DNA of 64,000 nucleotides, taken from Rotaria socialis (Eukaryota; Rotifera; Eurotatoria; Philodinida; Philodinidae). The notes beneath the pieces are model-generated. The model searched no databases. It was not told the origin of the DNA and saw nothing but the letters and a program-made list of their open reading frames with translations. Shown one piece after another: positions 63,487-64,000 of this stretch. The first letter of the stretch is position 1. Each line of letters opens with the position of its first letter. The translations under genes were made by a program, and so were the position numbers. The stretch is from the NCBI GenBank assembly GCA_905331475.1, contig CAJNYU010004581.1:186001-250000 (forward strand), given 5' to 3'.

Positions 63487-64000
63487 TTAGTCAATATTCG
63501 ATTTCGAACTATGATTTGATGTTATATGTTGATTTTGTCGACGACGATGATTAAATACTCGGTGTTTATCTTTACGTTGAATAGCTTTACGATGTTTTGT
63601 TCGGAGAGCCTAAATGAAATATTTCTTATAAAACCTTGTACCAAAATAAAAGGGCAATTATATACTTCGCCTATTTCTTTTCGTTTTGTTGGCCATGATC
63701 GTGCGAGCTCATTTAGATCTTCAGTACGTACGAAACTTTCTAAACCATCTAAATTTAAAAATAAAAATGGTTTTGAATTTCATTTACAATCAAAATTTAC
63801 CTTTTAGTCGATCATCAATATCAAAAAAGAAGAATGTTGCATTTTTATCTTCAACTCTATTTTTAATAATAGAAAATAATTGATAATTTGTGTCGGATAT
63901 AATACTTACTCTCCTGTTAAAGATGATTGTACATTGTCATCTTCATCGTTTAATGTGTTATCGAATTTATTTATCGATATTTTCAAATTTCCATTTGGTA
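63487..64000 (-). CDS. 3' part of an unrecognised gene (runs off the window)
   Basis: Four exon pieces chain in frame on the minus strand: a piece reaching the window edge (INKFDNTLNDEDDNVQSSLT), one reading VEDKNATFFFFDIDDRLK, one reading GLESFVRTEDLNELARSWPT then KRKEIGE, and a last exon ALRTKHRKAIQRKDKHRVFN followed by HRRRQNQ and stop at 63487-63489. The C-terminus is strongly basic (Arg/Lys/His-rich), which might mean a nuclear or nucleic-acid-contacting tail. I do not recognise the family, and the 5' part lies beyond 64000. Confidence 0.6.

Noticed and set aside
1..64000. CRISPR arrays, bacterial operons, tRNA or rRNA genes
   Set aside because: No regularly spaced repeats were seen, genes are intron-rich eukaryotic, and no sequence satisfied tRNA A/B-box plus cloverleaf by eye.

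Overview
This is a eukaryotic, AT-rich animal-type window. Genes are split by many short GT-AG introns, mostly 45-90 bp, on both strands. I infer a bdelloid rotifer. The grounds are very short introns in animal genes (caveolin, SPECC1L, PSME4, axonemal dynein), a fungal/plant-type oligopeptide transporter with host-style introns, neighbouring paralogue pairs, and a short TGTGGG-type palindrome resembling the bdelloid telomere unit. No species marker was found, so this is an inference.

Layout. 0.5-1.05 kb: caveolin (+). 1.1-3.3 kb: SETD3-like actin-histidine methyltransferase (-). 3.8-11.4 kb and 13.3-21.2 kb: two complete tandem copies of PSME4/PA200 (-), diverged overall but carrying patches of sequence identity that cross introns, a gene-conversion pattern. 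22.0-22.6 kb: two U1 snRNA genes arranged head to head. The + copy is canonical at its 5' end; the - copy has an altered 5' splice-site-pairing end. 23.1-24.1 kb: four-helix MARVEL protein (-). 26.6-36.4 kb: cytospin/SPECC1L (-), with a C-terminal calponin-homology domain and three candidate first exons.

39.3-46.4 kb is a gene-poor stretch of relics: a degenerate duplicate of the 5' end of the gene at 46.4 kb, GC-rich patches, hairpins, an exon-like ORF and a clear fizzy-related/CDH1 (FZR1) pseudogene. 46.4-47.4 kb holds an unrecognised helical protein (+) and a small membrane protein (-). 47.5-54.0 kb holds two tandem axonemal dynein intermediate chain (DNAI1-type) genes (-); the downstream one is divergent and lacks the usual C-terminal tail. 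54-59.4 kb is almost gene-free but contains a 1.47 kb block bounded by inverted repeats, with the telomere-like palindrome inside. 59.4-62.6 kb is the OPT transporter (+, ten exons, 813 codons). 63.1-63.4 kb is a small TOM6-like protein (-), followed by the 3' part of an unrecognised gene (-) running off the window.

The genes do not form one pathway. The best candidates for something new are the divergent U1 pair, the conversion mosaic in the PSME4 duplicates, the acquired OPT transporter, and the inverted-repeat block at 56.1-57.5 kb. All alignments were made by eye and from memory of family consensus, so exact exon borders should be treated as predictions.
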